This document shows positions 5,630-9,285 of a stretch of 9,285 nt of DNA, piece after piece. A program made the translations under genes and the position numbers. The notes under the pieces were generated by a model, which was not told the DNA's origin, ran no database searches, and worked only from the letters and a program-made list of their open reading frames with translations. The stretch's first letter is position 1. Every line of letters begins with the position of its first letter. The DNA is from an uncultured Desulfomonile sp. (GTDB lineage: Bacteria > Desulfobacterota > Desulfomonilia > Desulfomonilales > Desulfomonilaceae). Where the stretch lies: the NCBI GenBank assembly GCA_937915285.1, contig CALDNG010000332.1, positions 1-9,285 on the forward strand, written 5' to 3'.

Positions 5630-7582
5630 ATGAGACTTCACTCGTGGGACCATTTGCTGATTGTAGCTGTGACGGCGCTCTGCCTAATGTTTCCGGGATC
5701 TGTCCTTGCCGATGCGTCTATTCTTGAGACGCAGACTATTACGCTGGCAAGCCTGGCCGGCACTAGCTCCCCGCCGTCGGCTATACCTTCGCCCTCCAAA
5801 GGGTCCCTTCCCATATTGACCATTGTCAGACCGATAACGATTGCAATGTTTCTAATTTTCATAGGTGTGACGCTGATGGTTGTATATTGGGCTGCCAGGA
5901 GGACGAAGACTTCAGCGGATTTCTATGTAGCCGGGGCTTCTATTACAGGGGCTCAGAACGGATGGGCGCTCGCCGGAGACTACATGTCGGCGGCTTCCTT
6001 CCTTGGGATTGCAGGCCTCATTTCACTCTACGGATATGACGGATTTCTTTATTCAGTCGGATGGCTGGTCGCTTACGTCACACTTCTGCTAATTGTGGCG
6101 GAACCCTGTCGTAATTCAGGGCGCTACACCATAGGTGATATACTCTCATTCAGGTCTTTCCCAATCCCTGTGAGGGCGATGGCTGCAGTTTCAACAGTGA
6201 CCGTCTCGACATTTTACCTCATAGCGCAAATGGTCGGAGCGGGAAAATTGATGGAACTGCTCCTGGGTGTGCCGTTTCGGATATCAATAATCCTGGTGGG
6301 CTCTATCATGATCATCTATGTGGTTTTCGGAGGCATGATAGCCACGACCTGGGTTCAGATTATAAAAGCATTCCTGATAATGACTGGGGGATTGGCGCTG
6401 AGCATACTCGTTGCAGCTCACGCGGGGTTCAGTCCTCTCCAGTTTTTTGCGGATATTTCCAACAATTCCGGAATCAAGGACTGGGTTCAATTCACACTGC
6501 TGAACCATCCAGTAGCCCAGCAAGGCATCGACTACGGGCAAAGGTTCCTGGAACCAGGTTTATTTCTCAAGAATCCACTTGATCAGGTTTCTCTAGGGAT
6601 GGCTTTGGTTTTTGGAACCGCCGGCATGCCACATATACTCATGAGGTTCTTCACTGTCCCTACGGCCAAGGAGGCCAGAAAATCGGTCATCGTAGCCATG
6701 TTCGTGATCGGATCCTTCTACCTGCTCACGACCCTGCTGGGGTTTGGGGCAGCCATACATGTGGGTCCTCAGACCATATTCGCCACTGATCCCGGGGGTA
6801 ACCTTGCCACCCTCCTGTTAGCACAGGCGTTGGGAAACCAGATTGCTCCAATTGTTGGGGACACCCTTTTGGCATTCCTGTGTTCGGTAGCGTTTGCAAC
6901 CATTCTGGCGGTAGTATCCGGTTTGGTTCTGGCTGCTTCAGCAGCCATTGCGCACGATGTATATGTGAGCCTCATCAAGAAGGGGCATGCTTCCCAGAAG
7001 CAGCAGATCATCGCGGCCAGAGTAACCTCATTTGCGGTGGGGGCCGCAGCCATAGTTGTCGGAATGGCGGCTGAAAACCAGAATGTGGCTCAGCTTGTCG
7101 CTCTTGCCTTCGCTGTGGCTGCGTCCGGAAATCTGCCAGTGGTAATACTCTCCCTCTTCTGGAGAAAATTCAACACTGCCGGGATAGTTGCCGGTCTCGT
7201 GATTGGAACTGCGGTTTGCCTTGTGCTGGTGCTTGTCTCTCCAAACATGCATTATCCGAAGCAGGATGCAGATGAGGCCTTCAAAGTAATTAAGGGCCTT
7301 GAACTCAAAGAGTCCGATGGAACGACGCTCACTCCGAAAGAACAGGCGATTCTTTCCAAGGCCAGAACAGACTATGAGAAGCACAAGGATGGATTGTCCC
7401 TGATTGGCCTGGATAAGCCATTATTCCCACTGAAGAATCCAGGGATAGTATCAATACCCCTAGGATTTCTGGCAGCCATAATGGTCGCATTCGCTTTCCC
7501 GAGCGGTGGAGAGGAACAGCGATACGATCAACTGCACGTTCAACAACTCACCGGTGTTAGGGTTCGTTCTGTTTGGGACTAG
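5630..7582 (+). CDS. Sodium:solute symporter, ActP-like (acetate/small monocarboxylate)
   Basis: This is a 650-residue inner-membrane carrier of the SSS family, closest in pattern to E. coli ActP (acetate permease). Shared stretches are ITGAQNGWALAGDYMSAASF (105-124), YLIAQMVGAGKL (196-207), VFGGMIATTWVQIIKA (232-247), FGTAGMPHILMRFFTV (328-343), EARKSV (348-353) and VAFATILAVVSGL (420-432). A signal-peptide-like segment (1-27, ending SVLA) precedes a Ser/Pro-rich stretch (about 28-62), then about 13 membrane helices. It is about 100 residues longer than ActP: besides the N-terminal stretch it has a longer loop at about 270-312 and a charged segment at about 541-600 before the last helix. Uptake of acetate, pyruvate or a similar acid with Na+ or H+ is likely, but the substrate is not readable from sequence. 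No small YjcH/DUF485 partner is adjacent. GAGGGGG (5614-5620) supports the ATG at 5630. The MFS gene 75 nt downstream is probably co-transcribed. Confidence 0.88.
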   Translation: MRLHSWDHLLIVAVTALCLMFPGSVLADASILETQTITLASLAGTSSPPSAIPSPSKGSLPILTIVRPITIAMFLIFIGVTLMVVYWAARRTKTSADFYVAGASITGAQNGWALAGDYMSAASFLGIAGLISLYGYDGFLYSVGWLVAYVTLLLIVAEPCRNSGRYTIGDILSFRSFPIPVRAMAAVSTVTVSTFYLIAQMVGAGKLMELLLGVPFRISIILVGSIMIIYVVFGGMIATTWVQIIKAFLIMTGGLALSILVAAHAGFSPLQFFADISNNSGIKDWVQFTLLNHPVAQQGIDYGQRFLEPGLFLKNPLDQVSLGMALVFGTAGMPHILMRFFTVPTAKEARKSVIVAMFVIGSFYLLTTLLGFGAAIHVGPQTIFATDPGGNLATLLLAQALGNQIAPIVGDTLLAFLCSVAFATILAVVSGLVLAASAAIAHDVYVSLIKKGHASQKQQIIAARVTSFAVGAAAIVVGMAAENQNVAQLVALAFAVAASGNLPVVILSLFWRKFNTAGIVAGLVIGTAVCLVLVLVSPNMHYPKQDADEAFKVIKGLELKESDGTTLTPKEQAILSKARTDYEKHKDGLSLIGLDKPLFPLKNPGIVSIPLGFLAAIMVAFAFPSGGEEQRYDQLHVQQLTGVRVRSVWD

Positions 7583-7657
7583 GAAGGGTCTCAATTACAG
7601 GACTGGACGGACAATATCGTCGTCAAAAATTTCCAGTTAGGATATGCAGGAATTAAA

Positions 7658-8944
7658 ATGTCATCCCAATTATCAAAAGAGCCCACACGGGCCTGGATAG
7701 TCACTTTCGCAGGGGCGGCAGTCAATTTGTGCCTCGGAATTCTGTACGCATGGAGTGTCTGGAAAAAGGCGCTGGTTGACAAACCCAAAGCTGACGCCGG
7801 TGAGATAATGACAGGGCTCAATGCCGGTTGGGCCTACCTGACTGATGCGCAGGGGACTTTTGCTTACTTCATTTGTGGACTGTTTTTTGCTTTCTTCATG
7901 ATCCCCGGTGGAAGACTTCAGGATACTTATGGTCCCAAGATAGGGGCTACACTGGGCGGGTTGTGCGTTGCAGCAGGTTGTATAGTAGCCGGGCTTTCCA
8001 AGAGTTATCTTGGCCTGATTCAGGGATTCGGGGTATTGGGGGGTATCGGCATGGGCATCGGTTACGCTGCCCCTACCCCGGCCGCCCTGCGGTGGTTTGG
8101 CCCCCACCGGCGCGGCCTAATATCAGGCATAGTTGTTGCCGGGTACGGCGCGGCTGCTCTGTACATTGCGCCACTAGCCCAGTACCTCATTGATAATTAC
8201 GGTATTTCAGCCAGCTTCATCGGCTTGGGAATTTTCTTTGCCGTGGTGGTGATAGCAACCGGGCAGCTGTTATCCTGGCCGCCGGCTGACTATGTACCGC
8301 CTGGTCCGAGGAACCAGCCGTCAACAACGAAACCAGTTTCACCCACAGTTGACTGGCTGCCGCCGGAGATGATGTCGAGATGGCAATACTATGCGCTGGT
8401 GTTCATGTTCCTCGGGAGCGCACAGTCAGGATTACTGGTCATTGCAAATGCCGCCCCGATCCTGGCCAAAACTGCAGGGAAACTTGAATTCTTCGCTCAG
8501 AACGCCTGGATAATCGCAGCCTTTGGAGGGGCTGTAAACGCCTTGGGAAGAGTCGGAACGGGTATGTACTCTGACAAGATAGGAAGAAACAACGCATACA
8601 CCTTTAACGGACTACTTTCGGCCGCCTTCCTGATTGGAGCGCCTTTTGTGATCAATCTTGAGAATGTGCCCCTGCTTTTCCTGGCCCTTGGAATAGCATA
8701 TTGGCAGTATGGCGGGGGATTGGCATTGTTGCCTGCCTTCACTGCAGATTTCTTCGGTTCAAAAAATCTGGGCGCCAATTACGGTTTTGTTTTTATTGGA
8801 TGGGGCCTGGGATTTTTGATGCCATTGATAGCAGGATACATCAAGGATTACACCGGATCTTACGATTTGTCGTTTTACCTTTCGGCCGGTCTGCTGATAA
8901 CAGCGGTATTGATGTGCAAATTCGTCAAAAAGCCTGCAAAGTAG
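7658..8944 (+). CDS. MFS transporter, oxalate/formate antiporter (OFA) family
   Basis: This 428-residue protein has about 12 membrane helices and a hydrophilic central loop (about 208-240). It shows the OFA pattern: GILYAWSVW (27-35) in helix 1, PGGRLQDTYGPK (83-94) as the N-half motif A, and GRVGTGMYSDKIGR (297-310) as its C-half counterpart. The family exchanges or imports small carboxylates (oxalate/formate in OxlT; lactate or pyruvate have been assigned to others). Helix 11 (about 374-394) has no lysine, whereas OxlT carries a key Lys there, so oxalate/formate exchange should not be assumed. The ATG at 7658 has AGGA (7648-7651) six nt upstream. It follows the ActP-like gene after 75 nt with no terminator seen between, so the two probably form an operon handling monocarboxylates. 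Beyond a plasma-membrane carboxylate carrier, the substrate is unknown. Confidence 0.85.
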   Translation: MSSQLSKEPTRAWIVTFAGAAVNLCLGILYAWSVWKKALVDKPKADAGEIMTGLNAGWAYLTDAQGTFAYFICGLFFAFFMIPGGRLQDTYGPKIGATLGGLCVAAGCIVAGLSKSYLGLIQGFGVLGGIGMGIGYAAPTPAALRWFGPHRRGLISGIVVAGYGAAALYIAPLAQYLIDNYGISASFIGLGIFFAVVVIATGQLLSWPPADYVPPGPRNQPSTTKPVSPTVDWLPPEMMSRWQYYALVFMFLGSAQSGLLVIANAAPILAKTAGKLEFFAQNAWIIAAFGGAVNALGRVGTGMYSDKIGRNNAYTFNGLLSAAFLIGAPFVINLENVPLLFLALGIAYWQYGGGLALLPAFTADFFGSKNLGANYGFVFIGWGLGFLMPLIAGYIKDYTGSYDLSFYLSAGLLITAVLMCKFVKKPAK

Positions 8945-9017
8945 ATGTAGCCTTTTATGCGCAGCCAACCGGCCAATTACGGGGTGAAATCTCCATACGC
9001 TCTTTGACTGGCCATTT

Positions 9018-9045
9018 TTGGTATTGCGCTCGCCTGATTTATAAT
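9018..9045 (+). promoter_or_regulatory. Candidate promoter of the DUF362 gene
   Basis: A perfect TATAAT (9040-9045) is preceded at 16 nt by TTGGTA (9018-9023, four of six). The predicted start near 9052 would give a leader of about 60 nt before the TTG start at 9115. The better -35 match TTGACT (9004-9009) is 30 nt away and too distant. Confidence 0.45.
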
Positions 9046-9114
9046 AAATAATCGCCCTGACAGCTATGCGATGTCTGATTTAGATGTCTCAAAATAATTT
9101 TTTGGGAGGGTGTC

Positions 9115-9285
9115 TTGGCCTCTGAAGTTTTCATTACCGACATGTCGGCTAACTGGAATAGAAGTGTGCCTGCAAAGGTTTCTGACCTTTTCAACAAGCT
9201 GGATCCTGGAGCTTGTTTCGACCCCAAAGATCTTGTGGCCATCAAGATTCATTTCGGAGAGGCTGGAAACACTGCTCACATTAGA
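9115..9285 (+). CDS. DUF362 family protein (COG2768-like), 3'-truncated, TTG start
   Basis: The first 57 codons of a gene cut by the right edge. The translation begins (M)ASEVFITDMSANWN and reaches LVAIKIHFGEAGNTAHIR at residues 40-57, which fits the N-terminal pattern of DUF362 proteins, often described as putative Fe-S centre proteins and often carrying ferredoxin-type clusters further on. That C-terminal part is outside the window, so cluster binding cannot be checked. No reaction is established for the family. The TTG at 9115 is chosen because GGGAGGG (9104-9110) lies four nt upstream and the protein then starts where the family does. The next in-frame ATG at 9142 would cut off the first beta strand. 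It is separated from the MFS gene by 170 nt and has its own promoter candidate. Confidence 0.8.
   Translation, partial: MASEVFITDMSANWNRSVPAKVSDLFNKLDPGACFDPKDLVAIKIHFGEAGNTAHIR

Noticed and set aside
8971..9021. GGCCA (8971-8975) and TGGCC (9009-9013) followed by ATTTTTGG as a terminator after the MFS gene.
   Set aside because: The stem is only five bp with a 33-nt loop. It is possible but too weak to annotate.
1..9285. Mobile elements, CRISPR arrays, tRNA or rRNA genes, phage or defence genes.
   Set aside because: Reading both strands showed no transposase, integrase, regular repeat array or RNA gene. All long frames on the - strand are shadows of + strand genes.

Overview
The window carries most of an aromatic amino acid pathway, followed by two carboxylate-type transporters and the start of a DUF362 gene. 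All genes are on the + strand. The likely source is an anaerobic bacterium of the Desulfobacterota (former Deltaproteobacteria; Syntrophobacterales or Desulfomonile-like). That is an inference from gene content: an AroK-AroB fusion, a P-protein PheA beside an E. coli-like TyrA domain, an ActP/OFA transporter pair and a DUF362 protein. It was not tested by any search.

Positions 1-3016 hold a translationally coupled cluster. It contains a shikimate kinase/3-dehydroquinate synthase fusion (aroKB, cut by the left edge just after the P-loop lysine), chorismate synthase (aroC, 8-nt overlap) and type II 3-dehydroquinate dehydratase (aroQ, 4-nt ATGA overlap). These cover DAHP to 3-dehydroquinate to 3-dehydroshikimate, shikimate phosphorylation and chorismate formation. 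The aroE and aroA steps are not in the window.

Positions 3017-3369 look like a plain gap but hold the most interesting element. A strong sigma70-type promoter (TTGACA-17-TTTAAT) is followed by a 37-codon reading frame whose C-terminal part packs four Phe and four Tyr codons into eleven. Its stop codon directly follows an RNA arm that can pair with the left arm of a downstream terminator-like hairpin. This is the layout of a ribosome-mediated transcription attenuator, apparently sensing both Phe and Tyr.

Positions 3370-5331 hold pheA (chorismate mutase, prephenate dehydratase and ACT domain) and tyrA (prephenate dehydrogenase only, TTG start). PheA keeps the ACT domain for Phe feedback. TyrA has none, so the Tyr codons of the leader may supply the tyrosine signal.

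Positions 5332-5629 are a non-coding gap with weak promoter-like and palindromic sequences. Positions 5630-8944 encode an ActP-type sodium/solute symporter with unusual extra hydrophilic segments, then an OFA-family MFS transporter 75 nt downstream. Both are probably for small carboxylates. After a 170-nt gap with a TATAAT promoter candidate, a DUF362 (COG2768-like) gene starts with TTG and runs off the right edge.
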